From assembly GCA_045656625.1 (NCBI GenBank), contig JAZORL010000176.1, positions 1 through 40,636 of the forward strand: a stretch of DNA of 40,636 nt. Direction: 5' to 3'. The first letter of the stretch is position 1, and the number at the start of each line of letters is the position of its first letter. Below the pieces are notes generated by a model. It did no database searches, was not told where the DNA came from, and was given only the letters and a program-made list of their open reading frames with translations. The position numbers and the translations under genes are program-made. Below, in pieces: positions 9,176 to 17,473 of the stretch. This stretch comes from Scatosoma sp045656625. Lineage in GTDB: Bacteria > Bacillota > Clostridia > Christensenellales > Borkfalkiaceae.

Positions 9176-9211
9176 ATAAAAAGCGCTCCCGATCTAAAAT
9201 CGGGAGCGCTT
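9176..9211 (-). terminator. Intrinsic terminator of the rubrerythrin gene
   Basis: A perfect 13-bp stem (9181-9193 with 9199-9211) encloses the 5-nt loop CTAAA. On the minus strand the stem is followed by a T-run (complement of the A-run at 9178-9182), so it ends the rubrerythrin transcript. On the plus strand no T-run follows, so termination of trxA there is doubtful. Confidence 0.85.
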
Positions 9212-9234
9212 CCTATATTATTGGAGGTTTTTTA

Positions 9235-9873
9235 TTAGTAGTTTTCAGCTCTTACTTGGAAATATGCTTGAGGATGTGCGCAGATAGGGCAAACGTCGGG
9301 AGCTTGCTTGCCGATTACGATATGGCCGCAGTTCGAGCATTGCCATACAGCGTCGCCTTCCTTCGAGAATACGAGGTTGCCCTTTACGTTTGCAAGGAGC
9401 TTTCTGTATCTTTCTTCGTGTTCTTTTTCGATTGCTGCAACGCCTTCGAAAAGCTTTGCAATGTCTTCAAAGCCTTCTTCGTGCGCTACCTTTGCGAATT
9501 CGTCGTACATATCCGTCCATTCGTAGTTTTCACCTTCCGCTGCAGCCAAAAGGTTTTCAGCCGTCGAGGAGATTTCACCGCCGTTCAAAAGCTTGAACCA
9601 AATTTTTGCGTGTTCTTGTTCGTTCTTCGCCGTTTCTTCAAAAATAGCTGCGATTTGTACGAAACCTTCCTTTCTTGCCTTGCTTGCAAAGTAGGTATAC
9701 TTATTTCTCGCTTGCGATTCACCTGCAAAAGCCGTTTGAAGGTTTGCTTCCGTCTTAGAACCCTTCAACGTGGGAACTGCTACGAATTTACCGCTTTGCT
9801 TGCAAACGGGGCATACTTCGGGAGCTTCGCCTTCTGCTACATAGTGACATACCTGACATTCAAATTTTTTCAT
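9235..9873 (-). CDS. rbr: Rubrerythrin with N- and C-terminal rubredoxin-like domains
   Basis: 212 residues. The central ferritin-like diiron domain (about 40-160) shows GESQARNKY (Glu52), EETAKNEQEH (Glu79/80, Glu85, His88) and EKEHEER (Glu149, His152). Unlike classical rubrerythrin, which has one C-terminal rubredoxin domain, there is also an N-terminal CxxC pair unit (Cys6, Cys9, Cys21, Cys24) besides the C-terminal one (Cys179, Cys182, Cys195, Cys198). The family reduces hydrogen peroxide in anaerobes, with rubredoxin-type iron passing electrons to the diiron site. It is a single-gene transcript with its own strong promoter and terminator, opposed to trxA and divergent from cls. Confidence 0.94.
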   Translation of the reverse strand: MKKFECQVCHYVAEGEAPEVCPVCKQSGKFVAVPTLKGSKTEANLQTAFAGESQARNKYTYFASKARKEGFVQIAAIFEETAKNEQEHAKIWFKLLNGGEISSTAENLLAAAEGENYEWTDMYDEFAKVAHEEGFEDIAKLFEGVAAIEKEHEERYRKLLANVKGNLVFSKEGDAVWQCSNCGHIVIGKQAPDVCPICAHPQAYFQVRAENY

Positions 9874-9928
9874 AATTTTTACCTCTTATTTCCTTTCTTA
9901 TTAGGATTTAGTTTTATTAACTGTTTAT

Positions 9929-9957
9929 AGTATAATATAAAATAGCGCATTTGTCAA
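9929..9957 (-). promoter_or_regulatory. SigA promoter of the rubrerythrin gene
   Basis: On the minus strand TTGACA (complement of 9952-9957), a 17-nt spacer, then TATACT (complement of 9929-9934). The -35 is perfect and the -10 matches 5 of 6. It lies about 55 nt upstream of the start codon, with an AGAGGT ribosome binding site between. Confidence 0.85.
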
Positions 9958-10079
9958 TAGTTTTTTATAAAAAAGTTGAAAAAATTTTTTTGTGGGGGAA
10001 GATAGGGGGAGTTTTTACGAAATTTTCACGAAATGGAAACGCAATTTTGATACGTATATAATATAATGAAAGAAAAAGT

Positions 10080-10108
10080 TTGACAAAATGGACGGAAGCT
10101 GATACAAT
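10080..10108 (+). promoter_or_regulatory. SigA promoter of cls
   Basis: TTGACA (10080-10085), 17-nt spacer, TACAAT (10103-10108). The predicted transcript start near 10115 leaves a leader of only about 20 nt before ATG 10136, with no recognisable Shine-Dalgarno sequence. Confidence 0.8.
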
Positions 10109-10135
10109 AAAATCATAGCTTTTGCCTATACTAAA

Positions 10136-11737
10136 ATGGGTGAAAAATTGCGGAAGGTTAGCGAAAAAAAGAAAAAAAGAATAGAAAGAACGATTGCGAA
10201 CGATCGAAGCTACAAGCTTTTTTTATACAATCGGTTTTTTATTTTCCTGATTTTGGTGCTATTGCAAATTATCGGGTACGTTTGGCTGTTGTATACGCTT
10301 GTGTATTCGTCGAGAATTGCAATGGCGGTGGAAGCGGCGGTGGGCTTGCTTGCCTTGATTGCGGTGATTTATTTAATCAACCGAAACGATCGGCCGTCCA
10401 TGAAGTTAAATTGGATTTTGTTGATGCTGATCGTGCCGATTGTCGGCGTACCGATGTATCTTTTGTATGGCGAAGGTAGACCTGCTCGCCAAATCAAGAA
10501 GAAGCTTGCCGCATCGGAAAAAGAGAACCTTGCCACTTTCCAAAATTCCTTTGGGGGCGCAAAACAAAAGGAAGCGCAAACACGTGCGGACACGATTGGT
10601 CGCTTTTTATATCAATATGTAGGCTGTCCCGCTGCGTATGATGGGGACGTCGTTTATTACGATAGCGGCGAAAAAATGTTCGAAAGCATGAAGTCGGAGC
10701 TGAGAAAGGCTGAAAAATTCATTCTTTTGGAGTATTTTATTCTTGCGCACGGCAAAATGTGGAGTGAAATTTTGCAAATCTTGCTCGAAAAAGCGGAAGA
10801 AGGGGTGCAAATTCGCATTATTTACGATGATTTCGGGTGTATGACTTCCCTGCCGCCGAAGTACGACCGCTATTTAGAGAGCTTGCACAAAAACGTGAAG
10901 GCAATGCGTTTTAATAAAGTCGTGCCCTTTTTTGCGGTGCGTATGAACAATCGCGACCACCGAAAGATGCTTGTGGTGGACGGTAAAATTGCGTTTACGG
11001 GCGGTATTAATATCGCAGACGAGTATATCGGTGAAAAGCAGCGTTTTGGGCATTGGAAGGATACGGGGATTATGATACCGGGGAATGCAGTAGCATCCTT
11101 TATCCGTATGTTTTTCCATTTTTGGAACGCCTTTTATCACGAAAAAGAGGATTTCGCCTCGTACCTGCCCCCTTTGAATGTGGGGGAGAGCGGCGCTGTG
11201 ATTCAACCCTACGATTCGTCGCCGCTTGATAATTTGAGCGTCGGGGAAAACGTGTACGTCGATATGATAGAACGTGCGAAAGCATACGTCTACATCTTCA
11301 CACCCTATTTGGTGCTGGGGGATAGCTTGCGTGCGGCGCTTTGTCGAGCAGCGCTTCGAGGAGTGGACGTGCGGATTGTCACGCCGGGGATTCCCGATAA
11401 AAAAATGGTGTATCGTTTGACGCGTGCAAACTATGGAATTTTGTTGAAAGCAGGTGTCAAAATTTACGAATATACGCGTGGGTTTATTCACGCAAAAAGC
11501 GTGCTTTGCGATGGGGAGAGTGCCGTAGTGGGGACAATTAACTTCGATTATCGGAGTTTTTATCATCACTTTGAAAACGGAGTATATTTTTCTTCCTGCC
11601 AAGCGGTCAAGGATTTGGAACGAGATTGTGAGGAAACGTTCGCAGTTAGCACCCTTTGCACAAAGGAAAACACGAAACGAAGTATGGTAGGGCGAATTGT
11701 CGATTCGCTTTTACGGGTATTTGAGACTTTATTATAA
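10136..11737 (+). CDS. cls: Cardiolipin synthase (phospholipase D family)
   Basis: 533 residues. A basic N-terminus is followed by three hydrophobic stretches (about 28-48, 62-81 and 92-110) that anchor it in the membrane. Two HKD catalytic motifs follow: DHRKMLVVDGKIAFTGG near residue 275 and HAKSVLCDGESAVVGT near 455. The family joins two phosphatidylglycerol molecules into cardiolipin and glycerol. The start is ATG 10136; an upstream in-frame stop lies at 10100 and the predicted transcript begins near 10115, so no other upstream start is possible. Translation must initiate without a clear ribosome binding site. The next gene follows after 12 nt. Confidence 0.95.
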   Translation: MGEKLRKVSEKKKKRIERTIANDRSYKLFLYNRFFIFLILVLLQIIGYVWLLYTLVYSSRIAMAVEAAVGLLALIAVIYLINRNDRPSMKLNWILLMLIVPIVGVPMYLLYGEGRPARQIKKKLAASEKENLATFQNSFGGAKQKEAQTRADTIGRFLYQYVGCPAAYDGDVVYYDSGEKMFESMKSELRKAEKFILLEYFILAHGKMWSEILQILLEKAEEGVQIRIIYDDFGCMTSLPPKYDRYLESLHKNVKAMRFNKVVPFFAVRMNNRDHRKMLVVDGKIAFTGGINIADEYIGEKQRFGHWKDTGIMIPGNAVASFIRMFFHFWNAFYHEKEDFASYLPPLNVGESGAVIQPYDSSPLDNLSVGENVYVDMIERAKAYVYIFTPYLVLGDSLRAALCRAALRGVDVRIVTPGIPDKKMVYRLTRANYGILLKAGVKIYEYTRGFIHAKSVLCDGESAVVGTINFDYRSFYHHFENGVYFSSCQAVKDLERDCEETFAVSTLCTKENTKRSMVGRIVDSLLRVFETLL

Positions 11738-11749
11738 AAGGAAAAAAAG

Positions 11750-12082
11750 ATGAGTAAACAAACAAGGCAGCAAAAAAGGGAAGAAGAAGCGCGTATTTTG
11801 GCGGAGATGGACGAGGCGTTAAAGGCACAGGGCTTAGCGCCAATTTCCGAGCCGAGAGAAAAGGAAGAAAAATATAAGCGTGAATATGATGATACGATGC
11901 CGCAAAAAATCCATTGTCGGCGTTGCAAAACTTTGATGGAAAATGGCAAATGCCCCGTTTGCGGACATACGGTCTACGTGCCGATGAATAAGCAAAAGCA
12001 ACGTAAAATTAAGTGGATTGCAACGGGGGTGTTGCTCGTGGTATTTGCTGCATTGTTCGGTATTTTACAGCTATTGAAATAA
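11750..12082 (+). CDS. Small zinc-ribbon protein with C-terminal membrane anchor, function unknown
   Basis: 110 residues, preceded by AAAGGAAAAAA. The N-terminal half is strongly charged and predicted helical (KQTRQQKREEEARILAEM). A zinc-ribbon motif CRRCKTLMENGKCPVC lies at about 56-71. A single hydrophobic segment (IKWIATGVLLVVFAALFGI) follows close to the C-terminus, so it is probably a tail-anchored protein with its zinc ribbon in the cytoplasm. It is 12 nt downstream of cls and very probably co-transcribed. I do not recognise a named family and assign no function. Confidence 0.8.
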   Translation: MSKQTRQQKREEEARILAEMDEALKAQGLAPISEPREKEEKYKREYDDTMPQKIHCRRCKTLMENGKCPVCGHTVYVPMNKQKQRKIKWIATGVLLVVFAALFGILQLLK

Positions 12083-12086
12083 GAAG

Positions 12087-12114
12087 AAAGGCTTCCCGTG
12101 AATCGGGGCGTTTT
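12087..12114 (+). terminator. Imperfect terminator after the cls operon
   Basis: A hairpin with CCCG/CGGG at its top around loop TGAAT, an imperfect lower stem with wobbles and one mismatch, and then TTTT. It is placed correctly, just after the zinc-ribbon gene. Confidence 0.5.
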
Positions 12115-12179
12115 CTCATTTTTGCGGCTACCGTGTACGCGTTCAATGAAAAAAGTGTACGAAAAATTTGCGTGCGCTC

Positions 12180-12208
12180 TTTACTTTTCCGCGCGTGCGT
12201 GATATAAT
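12180..12208 (+). promoter_or_regulatory. Extended -10 promoter of the SbcD/SbcC-like operon
   Basis: TTTACT (12180-12185), 17-nt spacer, TATAAT (12203-12208), preceded by the extended -10 TG at 12200-12201. It lies about 28 nt upstream of the exonuclease start. Confidence 0.75.
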
Positions 12209-12236
12209 AGGAAAAAAGAACAAAAGAGAGTGGATT

Positions 12237-13319
12237 ATGCGAATCATACATACGGGGGATATACACCTCGGCTCGGCATTCAAAAATTTACCGCCCGATA
12301 GGGCTGCGGTGCGAAGAAGCGAAATCTTGGACGGATTCCGCCGTCTTTGCACGTTTGCGAAAGAGCAGGGGGTAAGCGCTGTGCTGATTGCGGGGGATTT
12401 ATTTGACGAAAGAAAAGTGCCTCGCAGCTTACAGCAGGAAGTGGCGAATATTTTTGAAAAGGCAAGCCCTGTATGTTTTTTCTACGTCTCCGGCAATCAC
12501 GACGGCACGTTTGCTATCGAAAATTTACCAAAAAACGTTTGTACGTTTTCCAATAGCCAAGGCTGGAGAAGCTACGATTTGCCCGAAAATATCACGATTA
12601 CGGGCGCAGACAGCGCCTATTTCTCAGCGGGACTTTTTCATGTGCTTACTTTGCGTCAAGAGAGATACAATATCCTGCTTTTACACGGCGAAATTGCGCG
12701 TATAGAGACGGGGAATTCGGACTGCGTACCTCTTGCACGCTTGCAAAATAAAGGGGTGGACTATTTGGCTCTCGGGCATATCCATATCCCCAATCGTACG
12801 TTGGAGCGTTTGGACGGGCGAGGTGTATATCGCTATTGCGGCTGCTTGGAGGGCAGGGGCTTTGACGAGTGCGGAGAGCGTGGTTTTTTCCTTTTGGATA
12901 TCCAAAACGGTCGGCTTGTCGGCGAACAGTTTTTTACGCTCGCAAAGCGAAAAATTCTTGAATGCGGCGTGGATATTTCCGCTTGCGAAAGCTATTACGA
13001 CGTGGAAAGTGCTGTTCGTACCGCACTTGCCAACGTGCGTGCGGACGATATTGTGAAGGTGGTGTTGCTCGGTCGGCATAAGGTTGGCTTGCGCAAGGAT
13101 ATCCCTCTTCTTACCGCACGTCTTTTGCAAAGCTATTTTTATGCGAAGGTGGTGGACAATTCCCGATTGGCGTTGGATTTCAATGCCTTTTCGAACGACC
13201 TTTCCGAACGGGGCGAATTTGTAAAAGAGGTAGGCAGGTACGAGTTGAACGACGAAGAACGCGCGGAAATCCTTGACGTGGGCTTGAAGGCGCTTGCAGG
13301 GGAGGAAATCGACTTATGA
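12237..13319 (+). CDS. SbcD/YhaO-like DNA repair metallophosphoesterase
   Basis: Start at ATG 12237 (MRIIHTGDIHLGS), since the predicted transcript begins only just upstream; 360 residues. Metallophosphoesterase motifs appear in order: GDIHLGS, AGDLFDE, SGNHDG, LLHGE and LGHIHIP. The C-terminal third (about 230-360) fits the capping region of SbcD/YhaO-type nucleases. Together with the next gene it should form an SbcCD/Rad50-Mre11-like complex acting on DNA ends or hairpins. The two genes overlap in an ATGA arrangement, implying translational coupling and matched output. I leave the symbol blank because YhaO and SbcD are hard to separate by eye. Confidence 0.88.
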   Translation: MRIIHTGDIHLGSAFKNLPPDRAAVRRSEILDGFRRLCTFAKEQGVSAVLIAGDLFDERKVPRSLQQEVANIFEKASPVCFFYVSGNHDGTFAIENLPKNVCTFSNSQGWRSYDLPENITITGADSAYFSAGLFHVLTLRQERYNILLLHGEIARIETGNSDCVPLARLQNKGVDYLALGHIHIPNRTLERLDGRGVYRYCGCLEGRGFDECGERGFFLLDIQNGRLVGEQFFTLAKRKILECGVDISACESYYDVESAVRTALANVRADDIVKVVLLGRHKVGLRKDIPLLTARLLQSYFYAKVVDNSRLALDFNAFSNDLSERGEFVKEVGRYELNDEERAEILDVGLKALAGEEIDL

Positions 13320-15526
13320 GAATACTTTCTTGCTATATCGCAGGCTTTGGTAAGCTCGTCAATAAGAAAATTGACTTAAAAGAATTGACCGTTATCAAGC
13401 AGGACAACGGTTGGGGGAAAACGACCTTTGCGGACTTTATCCGCTGTATGTTCTTCGGCTTGGACGGGGGTAGAAAAAAGGAGATTGCAGAGAACGACCG
13501 CACCCATTATCGGCCTTGGTCGGGCGGTACGTTTGGCGGCGCATTGACTTTTGAGTATAACGAAAAAGTTTATCGTGTAGAGCGCACGTTTGGGCAAACG
13601 CCTGCGCAGGATTTTGCACGCGTTTTGGACGGAAATCAAATGCTTTGCTATGAGTTTGGCGAAAAAGCGGAGCGTTTGGGAGAGATGCTTTTCGGTATGG
13701 ATGGGGAGAGCTACCGTCGTAGCGTGTACGTACCCCAAGGGGAGATTGAAACGGGGGGATTGCCCGACGGAATTAAGACAAAGCTTTTAAGTCTTTTGAG
13801 CGCAAGCGGCGAACAGGGCGGTTCGCGTGCATTGGAACGCTTGGATACGGCGGAAAAAGCCCTTCGAGCAAAGCGTAAGCCTGCAAAAGGCAAGCTGGAC
13901 GAAATCGACGAGCGGTTGACGGAAATTTTGCGCTTGAAAGCGGAAAAGGAAGGCTATGCCCTGTCGGCGAAAGCTGCTTGGGAAGACGTGGAAAGGGCGA
14001 CTTCGGCAATCAATGATGCGGAAGAGAATATTCAAAGGCTGACAAAAGCCATTGAGCAGGAGCAAAAACGGGAAACGTTGGAAACCAACCGCCGTGTTTA
14101 CGAGGAATTGAAGGCGCAGTATGATTACGCAAGTGCGGAGCTTGCGCAGTTGAAGGTATTTTTTGGCGATAATAACCCTGAAAACGTAAATACGGACGGT
14201 TTGCAGGCGGCGATTGAGGAATTTTACGCCTTAAAAGCGCAAGTGGACGCAAGTGCGGAAGGGCTTGCGCGCGCGCAAGCGCAAAACGTGGAAAGAGAAT
14301 CGATTCTTACGCAAATTCAAGCCAAAGAGCAAGTCGTAAAAACCTACGAAGAACTTTTACAAAAAGGGGATACGCAGGGGGCAGGTACGCGTCGAAAGGA
14401 AAAAGGGAAGAAGATTTATCCGCCGCATAGAAAGAGTACAAAATGGATTTTACTCATCAGTTTGACGCTCGCATTTCTCGGCGCAGCGTTTATTGCTACG
14501 AAATGGCAGCTGGGCGCGGCCTTGCTTGGCGTTGGCGGCGTGGGCTTGCTTGCTATGTTTTTCCGAACGTTGCCAAAGCGTGAAAAAATCCTATCCGACG
14601 AACCGACAATTTCGCAAGCTGATTATGAGAAATACGAGTCGCTTTATAGGGCGGCGCTTGGGGATTTGCAAACGTTGCAAGAAAAGCTTTCGGCATATCC
14701 ACAGGAAACCGTGTTGGGTGAGGACCAAGCACAAAAAGTGGCGCGAATGCAAGCCCTTGAAAAGGGGATACGGGAATTTTTGAGTTATTTCCGTTTCGAT
14801 GAGATTTACGATTACCGCGCAGCCCTCGAAGCTTTAAGGAGAGGGGTGGAAGATTATAAAAAGCATTCGGCAACAGTGCAGGCGTATGCGGAAAAGGCGC
14901 AAACGTTGTCCTTTGACGATCGAGATTTGCCCGCTTTTGCGCAGGATTTGGGTGTTTTGAAAGGGAAATTGGCGGATCAAACCGTCAAAAAGGAAGAAAA
15001 CGTCGCTTTACGTAGCCGTAAATTGACGGAAGCGGAAACGGCGGAAGAAAGAGCGGATTTATCTGCCCTGCTTGGGGAAGAGGAGCGCTTGACGGAAGAA
15101 AAGATGCGCTTGGAAAAACGGTATTTGGCGATTGTAAGAGCCAAAGAAATTTTGCGCCGCGCGCAGGAAAACTTAGCGTCACGCTACTTAAACGGCGTGG
15201 AGAACGGTTGTAAGCAGTATTTGGCGGAATTAAACGTGGGAATGGCGACGTATTTTGCCGCAGACGGCAGTGTGCGTGTGGAAGAAAACGGACTGCAACG
15301 GGAATTGGAGTATTATAGCATCGGCTCAAAGGAGCTCGTGGATTTTTGCACGCGGATTGCGCTTACGGATGCGCTGTTTGTAAAGGAAAAACCCACTTTG
15401 ATTTTGGACGACCCGTTTGTGAATTTCGACGACGAAAAAACGGAAAGAGCCAAGGCGTTCGTGAAAAAACTTTCGCAAAAATACCAAATCGTATACTTGA
15501 CCTGTAAGACGGAGCGTGCATTCTGA
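13316..15526 (+). CDS. SbcC/YhaN-like SMC-type ATPase with a central membrane hairpin
   Basis: 736 residues. The N-terminal nucleotide-binding half contains DNGWGKTTFADFI (Walker A at about 29-36, with Gln where the first Gly is usual). Two long charged helical regions follow (about 165-350 and 430-620), typical of a coiled coil. Between them lie two adjacent hydrophobic segments (about 376-395 and 398-417) where SbcC has its zinc hook. The C-terminal half has the ABC-type signature region GSKELVDFCTRIALTDAL and Walker B PTLILDDPFVNFDDE. It should pair with the upstream nuclease; YhaN of Bacillus is, as I recall, also predicted to be membrane-linked. It is shorter than SbcC (about 1000 residues). 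Confidence 0.87.
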   Translation: MRILSCYIAGFGKLVNKKIDLKELTVIKQDNGWGKTTFADFIRCMFFGLDGGRKKEIAENDRTHYRPWSGGTFGGALTFEYNEKVYRVERTFGQTPAQDFARVLDGNQMLCYEFGEKAERLGEMLFGMDGESYRRSVYVPQGEIETGGLPDGIKTKLLSLLSASGEQGGSRALERLDTAEKALRAKRKPAKGKLDEIDERLTEILRLKAEKEGYALSAKAAWEDVERATSAINDAEENIQRLTKAIEQEQKRETLETNRRVYEELKAQYDYASAELAQLKVFFGDNNPENVNTDGLQAAIEEFYALKAQVDASAEGLARAQAQNVERESILTQIQAKEQVVKTYEELLQKGDTQGAGTRRKEKGKKIYPPHRKSTKWILLISLTLAFLGAAFIATKWQLGAALLGVGGVGLLAMFFRTLPKREKILSDEPTISQADYEKYESLYRAALGDLQTLQEKLSAYPQETVLGEDQAQKVARMQALEKGIREFLSYFRFDEIYDYRAALEALRRGVEDYKKHSATVQAYAEKAQTLSFDDRDLPAFAQDLGVLKGKLADQTVKKEENVALRSRKLTEAETAEERADLSALLGEEERLTEEKMRLEKRYLAIVRAKEILRRAQENLASRYLNGVENGCKQYLAELNVGMATYFAADGSVRVEENGLQRELEYYSIGSKELVDFCTRIALTDALFVKEKPTLILDDPFVNFDDEKTERAKAFVKKLSQKYQIVYLTCKTERAF

Positions 15527-15545
15527 TTTCATAATACGAAATTTT
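15526..15545 (+). terminator. Weak hairpin after the SbcC-like gene
   Basis: ATTTC/GAAAT stem of 5 bp, with a 7-nt loop, followed by TTTTT. It is well placed but short. Confidence 0.3.
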
Positions 15546-15576
15546 TGTGAAAGCGCAAAAAATTTTACTTAAACGG

Positions 15577-15605
15577 TTGACATTATTTTTCGAAAAGAAT
15601 ACAAT
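15577..15605 (+). promoter_or_regulatory. SigA promoter of the heterodimeric ABC exporter
   Basis: Perfect TTGACA (15577-15582), 17-nt spacer, TACAAT (15600-15605). A 20-bp palindrome starts three bases after the -10. Confidence 0.85.
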
Positions 15606-15607
15606 AA

Positions 15608-15627
15608 ATAGCGTATAAATACGCTAT
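15608..15627 (+). promoter_or_regulatory. Palindromic operator-like site at the exporter transcription start
   Basis: ATAGCGTA-TAAA-TACGCTAT is a perfect 8-bp inverted repeat with a 4-bp centre, covering the predicted +1. It would suit a dimeric repressor blocking initiation. As RNA it could form a short hairpin just upstream of the ribosome binding site AAGGAAA. No regulator gene of the MarR or TetR type is adjacent. Confidence 0.6.
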
Positions 15628-15640
15628 CAAGGAAATAAAT

Positions 15641-17473
15641 ATGGCAAAGACAAAAACGAAAACAAAGCCGCTGAGCACGATCAAACCGTTGCTTGGCAGT
15701 GTAAGGGAATATAAAAAGCCGTCGCTTATCACGCCCTTTTTTATGGCGCTGGAAGCTTTTTGCGAATGCTTGATTCCCTTCTTTATGGCGCAGCTTATTA
15801 CGGCGATCAAACCGCCTGATGGAAGTGTGGTTAGTTCGTCGGAAGCAATGCGGGAAATTTTTAAGTACGGGGGGATTTTAATCGCCCTCGCCCTGCTTTC
15901 GATTACGAGCGGCGTTTTGGCGGGTCGGTTTGCCGCAACGGCGAGCTGCGGCTTTGCAAAAAATTTACGGCACGACCTTTTTTATAAGGTGCAAAAATTC
16001 TCGTTTGCAAACGTGGATAAATTTTCCACTTCTTCGCTTGTGACGAGATTGACGACGGACGTCACGAACGTACAGCAGTCCTATCAAATGTGCCTGCGTA
16101 TTGCAATCCGCGTGCCGCTGCAATTTTTATTCGCAATCATTATGAGCTTCGTTATCAATCCCAAGCTCGCTTGGATATTCTTGGCGATTGTGCCGTTTTT
16201 GGCGCTCATCATCATTTTGATTATGGCGTACGTAATGCCTTTCTTCCGTCGTATTTTCAAAAAGTACGATGCGTTGAATAATTCCGTGCAGGAAAACGTG
16301 GGCGGTATTCGTGTGGTAAAATCCTACGTCCGTGAAGACTACGAAAAGCAAAAGTTTGAAAAAGCGGCAGGGGAGGTACGCAACGACTTTACCAAAGCGG
16401 AAAAAGTGCTTGCGCTCAACACTCCGCTTATGACCTTCTTTATCAACTTTGCGTCCATTCTTATTTCCGTGTTTGCGGCGTATGCGATTATCGATAAGAC
16501 CCATTGGGCGGCGTTTAAGGGCTTCAATGAAGGGCAGCTTTCCGCACTCATTTCCTACGGGATTCAAATGCTTGCGTGCCTTATGATGTTCTCGATGATT
16601 TTCGTAATGCTTTCGATGTCGCTCGAATCGGCAAGACGTATCAGCGAGGTGCTGACGACGGAATCCGATTTGGCGAGCCCTGAAAACGGGAAAACGGAAG
16701 TCAAGGACGGCTCTATTCGTTTTGAAAACGTAAATTTCAAGTATGCAAAAGCGGCGAATAAATACGCCCTTTCCGATATTGATTTGGACATTGCCTCTGG
16801 CGAAACGGTGGGTATTTTAGGGGGTACGGGTTCATCGAAAACGACGTTAATTCAGCTCATTCCCCGTTTGTACGACGCAACGGACGGCGCTGTGTACGTC
16901 GGCGGCGTGAACGTCAAAGATTACGATTTGGACGTACTCCGTCAAGAGGTAGCGGTTGTTTTGCAAAAGAACGTGTTGTTCGCAGGTACGATTAAAGAGA
17001 ACCTGCGTTGGGGGAATGCAGAAGCGAGCGACGAGGAGCTTATCCACGTGGCAAAGCTTGCCCAAGCGCATGAGTTTATTGAGGGTTTCCCCGACGGCTA
17101 CGATACCTATATCGAGCAGGGGGGGACGAACGTTTCGGGTGGTCAAAAGCAACGTCTTTGTATTGCAAGGGCTTTGCTCCGCAAACCCAAGGTGCTGATT
17201 TTGGACGACTCGACGTCCGCTGTCGATACCAAAACGGATGCTTTGATTCGTCACGCTTTCAAGGAAGAAATTCCAAGCACGACGAAAATCATCATTGCAC
17301 AACGTGTATCATCCGTAGAACATGCGGATAAAATTCTCATTCTCGACGGCGGGAAAATCGTTGCTTGCGGCAACCATGAAACTCTCTTAAAAACGAGCGA
17401 TATTTACCGTGAAATTTACGAAGCGCAGACCAAGAGCAAAGCGCCCGAACAAGAAGAAGGGGGTGACGCATAA
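15641..17473 (+). CDS. ABC exporter half-transporter with degenerate ATPase site
   Basis: 610 residues: an N-terminal six-helix membrane domain (about 30-335) and a C-terminal nucleotide-binding domain. Walker A is GGTGSSKT, the signature is the intact VSGGQKQR, Walker B is VLILDDSTSAVD and the H-loop region is IIIAQRVSSV. The catalytic Glu after Walker B is therefore Asp, and the switch His is Gln. These are marks of the degenerate site in heterodimeric exporters such as BmrCD or TM287/288. The partner gene overlaps by one base (TAATG) and supplies the intact Walker B and His. The substrate is unknown; multidrug, lipid or peptide export is possible. Confidence 0.92.
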   Translation: MAKTKTKTKPLSTIKPLLGSVREYKKPSLITPFFMALEAFCECLIPFFMAQLITAIKPPDGSVVSSSEAMREIFKYGGILIALALLSITSGVLAGRFAATASCGFAKNLRHDLFYKVQKFSFANVDKFSTSSLVTRLTTDVTNVQQSYQMCLRIAIRVPLQFLFAIIMSFVINPKLAWIFLAIVPFLALIIILIMAYVMPFFRRIFKKYDALNNSVQENVGGIRVVKSYVREDYEKQKFEKAAGEVRNDFTKAEKVLALNTPLMTFFINFASILISVFAAYAIIDKTHWAAFKGFNEGQLSALISYGIQMLACLMMFSMIFVMLSMSLESARRISEVLTTESDLASPENGKTEVKDGSIRFENVNFKYAKAANKYALSDIDLDIASGETVGILGGTGSSKTTLIQLIPRLYDATDGAVYVGGVNVKDYDLDVLRQEVAVVLQKNVLFAGTIKENLRWGNAEASDEELIHVAKLAQAHEFIEGFPDGYDTYIEQGGTNVSGGQKQRLCIARALLRKPKVLILDDSTSAVDTKTDALIRHAFKEEIPSTTKIIIAQRVSSVEHADKILILDGGKIVACGNHETLLKTSDIYREIYEAQTKSKAPEQEEGGDA

